Positions 7,648 to 17,280 of a stretch of DNA of 64,000 nt are shown here, in pieces (the stretch's first letter is position 1; each line of letters begins with the position of its first letter). Both the position numbers and the translations under genes were made by a program. This DNA is from Rufibacter hautae (lineage in GTDB: Bacteria > Bacteroidota > Bacteroidia > Cytophagales > Hymenobacteraceae). The stretch covers positions 1,116,001 to 1,180,000 of the forward strand of contig NZ_VKKY01000003.1 of assembly GCF_008271695.1 (NCBI RefSeq). The letters are read 5' to 3'. Below the pieces are notes generated by a model that saw nothing but the letters and a program-made list of their open reading frames with translations, did not search any database and was not told the origin of the DNA.

Positions 7648-10600
7648 TTAATGCGGGATGTCAATGGTGATGCAGGTGCCGTCGCCGGGGGAGGAGTCAA
7701 TGGTCATGGTGCCTTGCAGGAGTTTCACGCGGTTCCGGATGGTGGTGAGACCAATGCCTTTAGAGGCCGACTTCTCTTGAACATCCTGGGGCATGCCTTT
7801 GCCATTGTCCTGCACGCGCACGCGCACGGCTTTGCCTTTGTCCACCACCTGTACCAGGGCCTCGGTGGCCTCGGCGTGTTTCATGATGTTGTTCAGGAGC
7901 TCCTGCACAAACCGGAACAGGTGGGTTTCCAGGCCGTAGTCAGTGGGTTTGTCAAAGCCGGTGATCACGCTTTCCACGCAGAAGGAGTTGGTGGTAAGCC
8001 GCGTAGCCAGGTCTTTGAGCGCAGACTTGAGCCCGAAATCCACCAGCACCCTCGGGATGAGTTCATGGGCCAACGTACGGGTTTCCTTGATCGCCTCTTC
8101 CAGAAAGCCCGCCACCTTTTTGAACGACGTGTCGTGCAGGTCAGCTTCCTCTTTTTCAGACTCCAGTTCTTCCAGGTTCAGTTTGGCGGCGTACAGAAGC
8201 TGGGCCAGGCTGTTGTGCAGGGCCTCGGCAATGCGTTTGCGCTCTTCGTTCTGGGTGGTGAGAATGGCATCCATCACGGCTTTCTGCTGGTCTAACCGGT
8301 ACTGGGTGTCGGCTTTGTGCTGCAGTTTTTGCATGGTGTTGTCACGTACGATGCCCAAGATGCCGGCTACCTCGCGGGCGGCGTTATACACGGGCGTAAG
8401 GTTCACCTCAAAAGAACGGTCTTCTGGCAGAAAGGGCAATTTGGTGAGGGTGACTTGCTTGCCCTCCAGCACCTGTTCCAGCTTTTTATGCAGCCGGGCC
8501 TTGGTTCTTGGAGGAAACAGCGTAGAAACAGGCTCACCAATGACCTGCTGGCGCTTGATGGAAGATATCTGTTCAATGGCGCGGTTCCAGGAGGTGATCT
8601 GTAATTGGTGGTCCAGGGCAATGATGCCGTGGATGTGGGTTTCCAGCAGGTTTTCAGAAAACTCCTTCTCGGCAATCAACTGGTTTTGGGCCTCTTTTAC
8701 CTCGGTGATGTCAAAGGCAAAGGCAATCCCGTTCTGGTTCTGCTTGTCTAGAAACCCGAAATTCTGGAAATAAATTTGTTTGCCCTCGTGCGTGAACTCA
8801 GAGATGAAGGTTTTGGTATGGCCCTGCAAAATGTCATCCACGTTATCTTTTAGGTAGGGGTAACTCTCGTAAATGCTTTGGCCGGCCAGGGAATTGTCTT
8901 CTAAGCCCAGGCTGCGGAGGCCATGGCCTTTTACCTCTGTGTAATACCCTTGCTGGTTTACCACGGTTAAAACCAAAGGCAGGTTCTGAAGCAGCTGTTC
9001 CAGCAGCATTTTCTGGTGTTGGGCCATTTCCTGGGCTTGTCGCTGGTCAGTTAAGTCAAGGCTGAGCCCAATAATGCCTCCAGAGACGGAGTCCTGGAAG
9101 AGGAACATCTGTTTGTAGACCTTCTCGCCGTCTACCTCAAACTGGGTGGTGACAGAGACTTTGTGCCCCTTGAGGGCTAGTTGCACCTGTTCTTCCAGGT
9201 CTGGGTGAAGAAAAGACAGGGGTTTGCCCAGGAGCTGGGCCTCCTGCAGGTTAAGGGTTTTCAATCCTTCGCCCTGGCATTCTAAGATGCAACCCTGTTG
9301 GTCTAAGCGCCAGAGGGTAACAGGCAGGTTCTGCAGAATGGCGGTAACGGTCTCGTGCAGTTGGCGCAGTTTCTGGTCTTTTTTGTTGCGTTCCGTTAAG
9401 TCCATGGCCACTCCCACCAGTTGCACGGGCCTGCCCGAGGTGCCGCGCTTGAAGACCGTCTCCCTGAACATGATGTGCCGCCAGGTGCCGTCCTTGGCTT
9501 TGATGCGCACCTCAGAGATAAGGCAATCGCCTTTTCTCACTTCCTCAAACCGGGCGGCCCGGTTCTGGATCAGGTGGGCGTCATCGGGGTGGTAGAGGGA
9601 ATCCAGCAGGTCGCGCGGGTGGCCTTTGATGTCTGCCAGGGTGTAGCCCAGATACGCCAGAAAATCGCGGTTGTTGTAGAGGTTGCGGCCCAGGATCAGG
9701 TCTTCCACGTACAGGAAATCAGCCATGGCCTCGGCGGTCTTTTTTACCAGCAACTGGCTTTCCTGCAGTTTCTCATTGGCAATGCGTTGTTGGGTCACAT
9801 CCTCAAAAGTGAGCACAAAACCGTCTTCCAGTTTCACGGCCACGCAGTTGAGCCACCGTTCCCGGTTGTTTTCTTTAAAATGGGCTGTAAACGTGGCGGG
9901 CTGCCCGTTCTCCACCACATGAATGAAAGTAAAGAAGTGCCCGTCTATTAAAAGCGAAGGCAGCAGCTCTGTGAGGCGGCGGCGGCGCAGCTGCTCAAGG
10001 GTGTAGTCCAGGAAGAGCTCGGCGGTACGGTTGAGCAGGAGCCACTCAAAGTCAATGAGCGTGCCATCGCTGTCGCGCACGGCTTTGAACACCTGTATGG
10101 CGTTGAGCGAGGAGTTGAGCACCGCCGAGAGCAATTCCTCTTTCTGGGAAAGCTCCAGGTGGGCGGTTTTGCGCTCGGTGACATCTACAAACGCAATGCG
10201 GCATTGGTCCGTTTCATTGGTGCGCCGCAGGAGCAGGGCCTCCAGTTGGGCGTAGAAAACGGTTCCTGCGTTGGAAACCACCTGCAGTTCTACCGTTTGG
10301 GGGCCGTCTGAGGTTAGTACTTTCCTGAAGAACCCGTAGTATGCGTCAAGGCTGTCTGAGTGGATGAACTGGCTGAACCGCCGGGCCACCAACTGCTCTT
10401 TGGAAGAAGCCAGCAACTGCACGCCTTTGGCGTTGGCCTCCTCTATGACGCCGTGCTCATCAAGGGTCACGTACCCAAAGGGCGAATGATGGTACAGGTC
10501 TTGGTACTTGGCGGTGGCTTGCTCCAGTTCCTGCGCGGCCAGTTGCAGCTGATGGTTCTGCATCTCCAACTCTACCTGGTGAATCTGCAATTCCTGAATC

Positions 10601-10734
10601 AGGCGCTGAATCTCCTGGGGGGGCATGTTCTCCACCTCAATGGGCGTGATGGGCCGCTGCAACTTCTCAGCCTCTTGCCGCAACAGGGAAAAATCATGGG
10701 CCTGGTTCAGGGAAGCTCTCTCCTCGTTATTCAT
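7648..10734 (-). CDS. Multi-PAS sensor histidine kinase, HisKA_3/NarX type
   Basis: A soluble 1028-residue kinase without membrane helices. After an N-terminal coiled coil (~15-75) come about six PAS domains (roughly 75-190, 195-315, 325-450, 455-560, 570-685 and 690-810), so it probably integrates several cytoplasmic cues. The dimerisation/phospho-acceptor helix has ERKRIAEALHNSLAQLL with H840, typical of HisKA_3 kinases that pair with NarL regulators. The ATPase domain has an N-box (LLNNIMKHAEA), DNGKGMP and KGIGLTTIRNR. It starts 47 bp after the CheB-CheR-PAS gene on the same strand, so the two are probably co-transcribed. The response regulator at 5208 is the best partner candidate. Confidence 0.92.
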   Translation of the reverse strand: MNNEERASLNQAHDFSLLRQEAEKLQRPITPIEVENMPPQEIQRLIQELQIHQVELEMQNHQLQLAAQELEQATAKYQDLYHHSPFGYVTLDEHGVIEEANAKGVQLLASSKEQLVARRFSQFIHSDSLDAYYGFFRKVLTSDGPQTVELQVVSNAGTVFYAQLEALLLRRTNETDQCRIAFVDVTERKTAHLELSQKEELLSAVLNSSLNAIQVFKAVRDSDGTLIDFEWLLLNRTAELFLDYTLEQLRRRRLTELLPSLLIDGHFFTFIHVVENGQPATFTAHFKENNRERWLNCVAVKLEDGFVLTFEDVTQQRIANEKLQESQLLVKKTAEAMADFLYVEDLILGRNLYNNRDFLAYLGYTLADIKGHPRDLLDSLYHPDDAHLIQNRAARFEEVRKGDCLISEVRIKAKDGTWRHIMFRETVFKRGTSGRPVQLVGVAMDLTERNKKDQKLRQLHETVTAILQNLPVTLWRLDQQGCILECQGEGLKTLNLQEAQLLGKPLSFLHPDLEEQVQLALKGHKVSVTTQFEVDGEKVYKQMFLFQDSVSGGIIGLSLDLTDQRQAQEMAQHQKMLLEQLLQNLPLVLTVVNQQGYYTEVKGHGLRSLGLEDNSLAGQSIYESYPYLKDNVDDILQGHTKTFISEFTHEGKQIYFQNFGFLDKQNQNGIAFAFDITEVKEAQNQLIAEKEFSENLLETHIHGIIALDHQLQITSWNRAIEQISSIKRQQVIGEPVSTLFPPRTKARLHKKLEQVLEGKQVTLTKLPFLPEDRSFEVNLTPVYNAAREVAGILGIVRDNTMQKLQHKADTQYRLDQQKAVMDAILTTQNEERKRIAEALHNSLAQLLYAAKLNLEELESEKEEADLHDTSFKKVAGFLEEAIKETRTLAHELIPRVLVDFGLKSALKDLATRLTTNSFCVESVITGFDKPTDYGLETHLFRFVQELLNNIMKHAEATEALVQVVDKGKAVRVRVQDNGKGMPQDVQEKSASKGIGLTTIRNRVKLLQGTMTIDSSPGDGTCITIDIPH

Positions 10735-10781
10735 ATAGTCTGCGTTCTGGGTCAGGGGTAGGGGACCAATTGGGCAATACG

Positions 10782-13763
10782 CTAATTCTCAAAGACCTCC
10801 AGGGCCAGCAAGATTTTGAACGGCTTGTTTTCTGTTTGTTCTACCCGCCGGGTATTCAAGACCATTCTGCGGTAGCCCAATACGGAGAACTCGTGTTCCA
10901 GTTCCACGTTTTGCAGTTCGGTGCCGGTATTAATCAACTGACTCATAAGCCGCTTCAGCTCTGGAATGTCCCATTGGCCGTTGCCCAGGTGGTAGAGCCA
11001 CTGGCCTTTGAGCTGCTCTGGAATAAGCTGGAACGTCTGGGCGAAGGCGTTGCTGGCGCTTTCTACCCGCAGTTGACCGTCCAGCACCACCAGGGGCTGC
11101 TGAATGAGGTCAATGATGTTGGCCGCGTACAGGCTGGTGGCCGTTACGCTGGCCTCTAGTTGTTTGTAGCTGGTGATGTTGGTGAAGGTGACCACCGCGC
11201 CGTCAATGAAATTGTCTGCCGTACGGTAAGGCAGCACGCGCATGGAATACCAGTGCTGCCCATCCATGGTTTGCAGGTGCACTTCTTTGCTCCGGAGCCG
11301 GTCCAGCACCTCGCGCACATCCTCGGCAATGTGCTGGTATTTGAGGTTAGAGGCAATGTGCGTGATGGAGCGGCCCACATCGGCCCTGATGAGGTTGAAG
11401 ATCTGGGTGACCTGCGGGGTGAAGTTCTTGATGCGGAGTTCGTTGTCCAGGAAGATGGTGGCAATCTCGGTGCTGTCCAACAGGTTCTTCATGTCATTGT
11501 TGGAATTCACCAGCTCCTCGGTCTTAGTCTGGTACTGGAGGTTGATGGTCATGAGCTCCTCGTTGAGCGACTGCATCTCCTCTTTGTTGGTCATTGACTC
11601 TTCATTGGTGCTCTGCAGTTCTTCATTGGCGCTCTGCAGCTCCTCATTGGTAGACTTGAGCTCTTCCAGCGAGGAGTTCATCTCTTCAATGGTGTTCTGC
11701 AGGCGCTGCTTGGTGTACACCAGCTCTTTCTCCAGTTCTGCAATGCGGGCGTCTTTGCGCGAGGCTTCTTCTGAGGTCTCTTTGCGGTTTTTGCGCGGTT
11801 TGGGCTTGGGCATGTCTTCCAGCACCACCATGAGCATGCCCCGCAACTGGTCTGGCTCCTCTAAAGGCGTGACCGTGATGCGTACAAATTGGGTGCCGTG
11901 GTCGGTCTTGATCTGGATGTTCTCGGCCCTTACCTGCTCCTTCAGCACCGCTGCCCGGTTCACCAGGTTGTTCAGCTCAAAGGTGAGTCCCTCGCGGGCC
12001 ATGTCAAAGATGTTGAGCGTGGCCTGGCCCTGCGCCGGCTCCAGGTACTTGCCCGTGCGCCCGTGCACGTAGAAAATCTCGCCGTTGGGGTTAATGATCA
12101 GGGTAGGCGGGGCAAAGTGGTTGAGCATGAGGCGTTGTACCACGCGGCCCATGCTAGACTCTCTCTTCACAGATGCTTGTGGTTCTGGGTTCGGTTTCAC
12201 GGTTTCTACGGCGTTAAAGGTAAACGGAAACTCTACCAGGCGCGCCAGGGGCAAAGCGGCTTCCTCGCGGCGGGAGATCTTCCATTTGGTATCAAGCGTG
12301 GTGAACATATCTGGGAAGCCGGAAAGGGTCTCTGAGGAACCCAGGAACAGCAGTCCGTTGGGGTTGAGCGAGTAATGGAAAACCGGGAACAGCTTTTTCT
12401 GCAGCTCAGCAGACAGGTAAATGAGCATGTTGCGGCAGGTGAGCAGGTCTAGCTTGGTGAAGGGCGCGTCACGGTTGATGTTGTGCACGGCAAACACCAC
12501 CATCTCGCGCAGCTCTTTCTTCACGATGTAGTTATTCTCTGATTTGGTGAAAAAGCGCTTTAAACGCGCCGGTGAGACATCGGCGGAGATGTTCTCCAGG
12601 TAGGTAGCCGCACGGGCGCGGGCAATGGCCTCGGGGTCAATGTCGGTGGCAAAGATCTGTATTTTCAGGTGCATGTCCAGTTTCTCCAGGGTTTCCTGCA
12701 GCAGAATGGCTATGGAATACGCTTCTTCGCCGGTAGAGCAGGCTGCCACCCACACCCGTAGGTAGTCGCCCTCTTTTTTCTGCTTGAGCAACTCTGGCAG
12801 GTATTTCTCCTGCAGAAGAGCGAAGGCCTCGGCATCCCTGAAAAACTTGGTCACGCCAATGAGCAGTTCCTTGAAAAGGTGCTCTACTTCCAGCGGGTTT
12901 TCCTGCAGAAACCGCACGTACTCAGAAAACTGGATGATTTGGTGGCTGTTCATGCGGCGCTCAATGCGCCGGAAAATGGTGTTGCGTTTGTACAGCGAGA
13001 AGTCATGCCCCGTTTTGTGCCGAATGAGGGTGAAAACCTTCTGCAGCATTTGGGTAGACTTGTGCGCCTCCACCATGTTCTTGGTTTTGATGGAAGGCAT
13101 GTGGGCGTAAGACACCAGTTTGTTGGGCATTTCCTCTACTGGCAGCACGTAGTCTACAAACTCGGTCTTGATGGCGTTGCGCGGCATGGCGTCAAAGCGG
13201 GCGGTGTTGGGGTCCTGCACCATGACCATGCCAAAATTCTCCATGATCATCTTCACGCCCAGCGTACCGTCTGCCCCCATGCCCGAGAGTATAGCCCCGA
13301 TGGCGTGCTCGCGGCGGTTCACGGCCAGGCTCTGGAAAAAGAAATCAATGGGCATGCGCTGGCCGTTGGGCAGGTCCGGCTCGTGCAGTCTGAAAATCCC
13401 CCTCTCCAGGGAGGTCTCTTTGTTGGAGGGCACCACGTACACGTGCTCTGGCTCTACTTGCATGCCGTCTTCAATCTGCAGCACGGGCAAAGTGGTATAG
13501 CGCTTGATGATGTCGGTCATCATGCCTTTCTGGGTAGGGTCCAGGTGCGGGACCACCACGTAGGCCATGTTGGTGCCGGTGGGTAAATGCTGGAAGAAGG
13601 TCTCATACCCCTCCAAAGAACCCGCCGAGCCTCCCAGGCCCACTACCTGGAACTCAGGGGCGGGTTTAGGCGGCGTCACAATCCCTTTTATCACCTGGAG
13701 CTTGGGCGCTTCTGGCTCATGGGTGTTGGCGGCGGCGGGGTTTTCTGTTTCTGTGCTGTCCAT
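10782..13763 (-). CDS. CheB-CheR-PAS fusion sensor protein
   Basis: A 993-residue fusion. Residues ~35-220 form a CheB-type methylesterase with catalytic triad S46 (GGSAGS), H73 (VPHLDP) and D165 (GMGADGT). Residues ~235-500 form a CheR-type methyltransferase with the SAM motif VAACSTGEEAYS and CRNMLIYL. Then come a PAS-like segment, a long coiled coil (~670-770, many ELQS.NEE repeats) and two PAS domains. There is no receiver or kinase domain, so output probably passes through the co-transcribed PAS kinase. The start at 13763 (MDSTETENP) drops 40 poorly conserved upstream codons. No other chemotaxis genes are nearby, arguing against a role in flagellar taxis. Confidence 0.92.
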   Translation of the reverse strand: MDSTETENPAAANTHEPEAPKLQVIKGIVTPPKPAPEFQVVGLGGSAGSLEGYETFFQHLPTGTNMAYVVVPHLDPTQKGMMTDIIKRYTTLPVLQIEDGMQVEPEHVYVVPSNKETSLERGIFRLHEPDLPNGQRMPIDFFFQSLAVNRREHAIGAILSGMGADGTLGVKMIMENFGMVMVQDPNTARFDAMPRNAIKTEFVDYVLPVEEMPNKLVSYAHMPSIKTKNMVEAHKSTQMLQKVFTLIRHKTGHDFSLYKRNTIFRRIERRMNSHQIIQFSEYVRFLQENPLEVEHLFKELLIGVTKFFRDAEAFALLQEKYLPELLKQKKEGDYLRVWVAACSTGEEAYSIAILLQETLEKLDMHLKIQIFATDIDPEAIARARAATYLENISADVSPARLKRFFTKSENNYIVKKELREMVVFAVHNINRDAPFTKLDLLTCRNMLIYLSAELQKKLFPVFHYSLNPNGLLFLGSSETLSGFPDMFTTLDTKWKISRREEAALPLARLVEFPFTFNAVETVKPNPEPQASVKRESSMGRVVQRLMLNHFAPPTLIINPNGEIFYVHGRTGKYLEPAQGQATLNIFDMAREGLTFELNNLVNRAAVLKEQVRAENIQIKTDHGTQFVRITVTPLEEPDQLRGMLMVVLEDMPKPKPRKNRKETSEEASRKDARIAELEKELVYTKQRLQNTIEEMNSSLEELKSTNEELQSANEELQSTNEESMTNKEEMQSLNEELMTINLQYQTKTEELVNSNNDMKNLLDSTEIATIFLDNELRIKNFTPQVTQIFNLIRADVGRSITHIASNLKYQHIAEDVREVLDRLRSKEVHLQTMDGQHWYSMRVLPYRTADNFIDGAVVTFTNITSYKQLEASVTATSLYAANIIDLIQQPLVVLDGQLRVESASNAFAQTFQLIPEQLKGQWLYHLGNGQWDIPELKRLMSQLINTGTELQNVELEHEFSVLGYRRMVLNTRRVEQTENKPFKILLALEVFEN

Positions 13764-13948
13764 AAAGTGTGTACGTAATAAGGAGGGCCGCCACGTTCCT
13801 GGGCGGGCATTATCTTTCCAAAACCAGCGATATGATATTTTCCAGACGCCCGCCAGGTCCGTAAAACCTGGCACCTCCTCCATCTTCCAAGGTACAATTA
13901 TTATGGCATAAACCGGGTAGGTGCCATTCCTTCTTCTTAAGATACCGC

Positions 13949-13959
13949 ATTAATACGTA
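13949..13959. promoter_or_regulatory. ATTAATACGTA motif between divergent CheB-type genes
   Basis: Lies in the 309-bp divergent region (13764-14072), ~114 bp upstream of solo CheB and ~186 bp upstream of the CheB-CheR fusion. It shares TTAATACGTA exactly with the site at 52389-52400. No other feature was recognised in this gap. Confidence 0.45.
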
Positions 13960-14072
13960 GCGCTCCAATCCGTAATGTTCCTATAAGATAGGTGAAATAC
14001 TATATTCAGCTGGCTTTTGGCTGTTTTCCGGCCGTGGCCGTACTAAATGGTACAAGACTAACCCCCTTTTGT

Positions 14073-15113
14073 ATGACACTTCCGCACCACGATATTATTG
14101 TAATAGGTACATCGGCCGGAGGCATGGCCGTGCTTTGTGAACTGCTGCAACAACTGCCCCCAGACCTGCCGGCTTCTATTTTCATTGTGCAGCACCTGGC
14201 CAGAGACTCTAATTCTGGGGTGCTGGTAGAGCGCCTGAACAAGATTTCCAAGCTTACATGTCTGGTAGGCCAGCATGAACAGACCATTGAGCAGGGAAAA
14301 GTGTACTTTGTGCCCCAAGACAACCACATGCTGCTGCAGAAAGGCAGAATCCTTATCACCAAAGGCCCGCGGGAGAACCTGTTCAGGCCCGCCATTGACC
14401 CGTTGTTCCGGTCTGCCGCCGCCGCCTACGGCCCCCGGGTCATTGGCATTGTGCTCACCGGCATGCTGCAAGACGGCACTGTGGGCATGGAGATGATCAA
14501 GCGCAGCGGCGGCATCACGCTGGTGCAGAAACCCGAGGACGCCGAGTACCCAGACATGCCCCAGAGTGTTTTAACCGAGATTGAGGTAGACTACGTGGTG
14601 CCGGTCTCTGAGATGGGCGAGCTTTTGCAGGAACTGGTGTTTGTGCCGGCCTCTTCAGAGGCCGATATTCCCGAGGACATCACTTATGAGGCCTCCATTG
14701 CCGAGCGCCTGATGCTGGACACCGGGGAGATTGAAGACACAGAGCTCATGGGGCCGCGCTCTCCGTATTCCTGCCCGTCCTGCGGCGGGGCGCTTTGGGA
14801 GTTGAACCAGGGGCACGTAAAGCATTTCCGGTGCCACGCCGGCCACGCCTTTACCCCCGAGGCCTATCTCAACGCCAACGTAGAGTCTATTGAAGAAACC
14901 CTCTGGATTGCCCTGCGCATGCTGGAGGAACGCCGCACCATGCTCAGCGCCATGGCCGACCAAGACCGGCGCAAAGGCCACAACCATTGGTCAGAGTCGC
15001 AGCAAGAGCGCGCCAACGAGCTGAAGGTCCACATTGCCCGCATCCGCCACCTGCTCATGGCCAACGCCAACGCCAAGAACCAATTTGATTCTGACGAGAA
15101 AGAAGCCAGCTGA
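14073..15113 (+). CDS. Solo CheB-type methylesterase with zinc-ribbon-like C-terminus
   Basis: A 346-residue protein lacking a receiver domain. The N-terminal ~190 residues are CheB methylesterase: GTSAGG (nucleophile Ser), VQHLARD (His) and GMLQDGTVG (Asp). The C-terminal part has CPSCGGALWEL and FRCHAGHAFTPEAY, a CxxC...CHxxH-like arrangement that may bind zinc and is typical of stand-alone CheB proteins in Bacteroidota, followed by a helical tail. It is divergently transcribed from the CheB-CheR fusion. The start at 14073 removes 27 codons of non-family sequence. Substrate proteins are unknown. Confidence 0.88.
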   Translation: MTLPHHDIIVIGTSAGGMAVLCELLQQLPPDLPASIFIVQHLARDSNSGVLVERLNKISKLTCLVGQHEQTIEQGKVYFVPQDNHMLLQKGRILITKGPRENLFRPAIDPLFRSAAAAYGPRVIGIVLTGMLQDGTVGMEMIKRSGGITLVQKPEDAEYPDMPQSVLTEIEVDYVVPVSEMGELLQELVFVPASSEADIPEDITYEASIAERLMLDTGEIEDTELMGPRSPYSCPSCGGALWELNQGHVKHFRCHAGHAFTPEAYLNANVESIEETLWIALRMLEERRTMLSAMADQDRRKGHNHWSESQQERANELKVHIARIRHLLMANANAKNQFDSDEKEAS

Positions 15114-15121
15114 TGCCAAGG

Positions 15122-15157
15122 GTTTTAGGCCTTTTTTTCACTAAACGGGCCTAAAAC
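15122..15157. terminator. Terminator, GGCCTGTTTT palindrome family
   Basis: Arms GTTTTAGGCC (15122-15131) and GGCCTAAAAC (15148-15157) pair perfectly; the loop side has a run of T. It lies 9 bp past the CheB stop. Confidence 0.7.
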
Positions 15158-15379
15158 ACTTCTCCCTTTTTGTTGTTCTATCCTGGCAGGGCACTAGGGA
15201 TTGGATAACCGATGGCTTCACAGAACGGCAGGTTTCACAAAAGTAACTACCACGCTGGGTTGGCGGTAGAGAGCTGAGCTGCAAAAGGTTGCCGCGGGTT
15301 TGCCCCCGCCGGTACCCTGAGTTGAAGAATGAACCTGACCCCGCGGTTAATGTATGCCCGGTAAACCGAAAACCCGCCC

Positions 15380-15387
15380 TACCTTTG
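15380..15387 (+). promoter_or_regulatory. TACCTTTG, possible -7 element
   Basis: An exact match to TAnnTTTG about 90 bp upstream of the GAF gene. No clear TTTG element is found at the expected upstream distance, so support is weak. Confidence 0.25.
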
Positions 15388-15476
15388 TTCGCCTACCTTA
15401 CTGAACAGAAGAAAGCGCAAGGTACCCCTGAACGACAGGGCAACACAAAAGCTTTTCTTTTCCCTTACCATCTATC

Positions 15477-15986
15477 ATGGAGAATACCTTAGGGATACCG
15501 ATCATCCCAGACAATGAAGACGAGCGGCTGGCCAAGTTGCGCAGCCTTAATCTTTTAGATACCCACCGCGAGGAAGGGCCCTTCAAGCACATCGCCAGCA
15601 TGGCCGCCCGCATGTTCAACGTGCCCATTGCCCTGGTGAACCTGGTAGAAGGCGAGTACGTGCACACCAAAAGCAACGCGGGCTTAGACGTTACTGAGGC
15701 CGTGCCCAGAGGCACCAGCCTCTGCTCGCTGGCCGTGCTTCGGCAAGAAGCCACCGTGTTTGAGAACGCACTGTCAGAACCCTGCCTTTTGGCCAACCCC
15801 ATGGTGACCGGCGGCATGGGGTTGCGTTTCTACGCGGCCGCTCCCCTCACCACCAGCGATGGGTTCAACATAGGGGCGCTCTGCCTTATAGACACCGAGC
15901 CCCGGGAATTCTCAGAAGCTGAGAAGCGGGTGCTGGAGAACCTTGCCTCGGTGGTCATGGATAACATTGAGCGGGGCACCACCTAA
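15477..15986 (+). CDS. GAF-domain protein
   Basis: A single GAF domain of 169 residues, a small-molecule-binding or redox-sensing module without an attached output domain. Family marks are the N-terminal DERLAKLRSLNLLDT, the Arg-Gly-x-Ser-Leu-Cys segment (PRGTSLCSLAV) and LRFYAAAPLTT, followed by GALCLID. It is clearly paralogous to the GAF part of the protein at 56373-57593. Its stop is 25 bp before the next gene, so the pair probably forms an operon with the STAS-like gene. What it senses and its partner are unknown. Confidence 0.85.
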   Translation: MENTLGIPIIPDNEDERLAKLRSLNLLDTHREEGPFKHIASMAARMFNVPIALVNLVEGEYVHTKSNAGLDVTEAVPRGTSLCSLAVLRQEATVFENALSEPCLLANPMVTGGMGLRFYAAAPLTTSDGFNIGALCLIDTEPREFSEAEKRVLENLASVVMDNIERGTT

Positions 15987-16011
15987 ACACTAACAACTAA
16001 AGAACGCAGTC

Positions 16012-16410
16012 ATGGACGGGAAACTACTGGCGCAAGACCCCCACCTCACCATCCAATACGACGTGATCAACGACACCCTCACCGCCGACTGGAAAGGCGA
16101 GCAGACCGAGGAAACCGTGCACGATGGTTGCGAAAAGATCCTGCAGTTCATGACCGCGTACCGCTGCGTTAAACTGCTGAACGACAACACCCAGGTAGCG
16201 GGCATGTGGTCAGACGCGGCGGAGTGGGTAGCGCTGAACTGGGTTCCCAGAATGGAAAAAGCCGGCTGCCGGTTTATCGCCCATGTCTACTCCCCAGATA
16301 TTTACGCCAGGCTGTCTGTAGATAAGACCATTGATTTCGGGATCAAAGGCATTCTGGTCACTACTTTCCAGGGTAAAAAGGCCGCCGAGGAATGGCTCTG
16401 TGCCGTGTAG
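16012..16410 (+). CDS. STAS/SpoIIAA-like small protein, paralogue 1
   Basis: A 132-residue soluble protein probably of the STAS/SpoIIAA-like alpha/beta fold: strands around LTIQYDVINDTLTADW, a helix, VKLLNDN, then a C-terminal FQGKKAAEEWL. The pattern YxxxKLLxD ... F....AxxWL is shared with the genes at 60910-61317 and at the right edge (63699), which defines a small paralogous family here. It lacks the SSxG phosphorylation loop of RsbV. It is probably co-transcribed with the GAF gene upstream. Function is unknown; a role in protein-protein signalling is inferred from context. Confidence 0.65.
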   Translation: MDGKLLAQDPHLTIQYDVINDTLTADWKGEQTEETVHDGCEKILQFMTAYRCVKLLNDNTQVAGMWSDAAEWVALNWVPRMEKAGCRFIAHVYSPDIYARLSVDKTIDFGIKGILVTTFQGKKAAEEWLCAV

Positions 16411-16480
16411 CCTCAGACGGCCAAGGTGCTTAAACCAGGTGCGGGCCTGTTATCTTTTTCATCAATAGTTGAAATGAATT

Positions 16481-16500
16481 GGGGCTTTCAGCCCCTTTTT
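16481..16500 (+). terminator. Rho-independent terminator
   Basis: A short GC stem GGGGC/GCCCC with a five-base loop and a run of five T, 71 bp after the STAS-like gene. Confidence 0.6.
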
Positions 16501-16582
16501 CTTTAAAACCCCAGAAAGCCTAAACCGGGTAGTCCTCTTCCTTATCCTGTGAACTAGATTGCTTGTTTATACCTGGTTTCTG

Positions 16583-16624
16583 ATAAATACCGTATTTACT
16601 CTATTTAAATATGCGTATTACTAC
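16583..16624 (+). promoter_or_regulatory. Two CGTATT motifs upstream of the winged-helix gene
   Basis: AAATACCGTATTTAC (from 16584) and CGTATTACTAC (16614-16624) lie 55-95 bp before the start at 16679. GTATTACTAC is also found, inverted, near 57710 upstream of the GAF pseudokinase gene. Confidence 0.45.
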
Positions 16625-16678
16625 AACCTGCTGGTGAAATACCCGTTATAAGTGAGCATAATCAGGAAAGGAGAAGGT

Positions 16679-16972
16679 ATGAGAGTGGAAGAAAAAATTC
16701 TGAAAACCGTATTTAGTTTAGTAAAAGGAGACCCGTCACCGGTTCACTTGCCGGTAACGCCCACCAAAATGAGCCAGGCCACCGATCTGCCTCTGGAGCA
16801 AGTGGAGGCCTGCTGCAAAGCCCTGGAAAGCCACGGGTACCTCACCAGCACCAAAGGTATCGCCGAGCCGGTGTATTACATCACCAAAACAGGCGTAGAT
16901 GAGGCCCTCAACCCCACATTGCCCTTTTACATTTATTCTGCGTCAAACCCCCGGCCCAGAAACCGAGCCTAA
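16679..16972 (+). CDS. Small winged-helix-like protein
   Basis: A 97-residue protein with a probable winged helix: MSQATDLPLEQVEACCKALES as helices 2-3, followed by HGYLTSTKG and PVYYITKTG as the wing. The start at 16679 is decided by a strong ribosome-binding site (AAAGGAGAAGG) immediately upstream; an upstream GTG lies before that site. It could be a DNA-binding regulator, but the DNA target is unknown. It belongs to the set preceded by CGTATT motifs and ends before a strong palindromic terminator. Confidence 0.6.
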   Translation: MRVEEKILKTVFSLVKGDPSPVHLPVTPTKMSQATDLPLEQVEACCKALESHGYLTSTKGIAEPVYYITKTGVDEALNPTLPFYIYSASNPRPRNRA

Positions 16973-17002
16973 TACCCCTATCACCAACCCAAAACAAAAC
17001 CA

Positions 17003-17052
17003 AACTCCCGTTTAAGGCCCGTTTATATATAAACAAGCCCTAAACGGGAGTT
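17003..17052. terminator. Terminator, GGCCTGTTTT palindrome family
   Basis: An extended stem with AACTCCCGTTTA at the left end and TAAACGGGAGTT at the right, around an inner GTTTATATATAAAC. It follows the winged-helix gene by 30 bp and can act in both directions. Confidence 0.7.
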
Positions 17053-17280
17053 CGTATTTTCAAGCGTTTAAGTCACCATAGCAGCCAGACCGATGGTTAG
17101 TATGGTTCGTTTTTCTGAGGTTGATTTAATTTCTTGTACTGGATTTTTGTAGGTTCAACCCCTGGCTCACCTGTTTCAGGTTGGGAAGGAAGCATCTGTA
17201 CTCGGCCAACAATCCCACCTTTTCCCACACCAACAACTCATTATTACGCAGTAGCCAAAGCACCTACCCAAAAGCAAAAA

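Noticed and set aside
15289-15492. Frame of 67 codons upstream of the GAF gene
   Set aside because: It overlaps the GAF start and a possible promoter element; Pro/Arg-rich chance frame.
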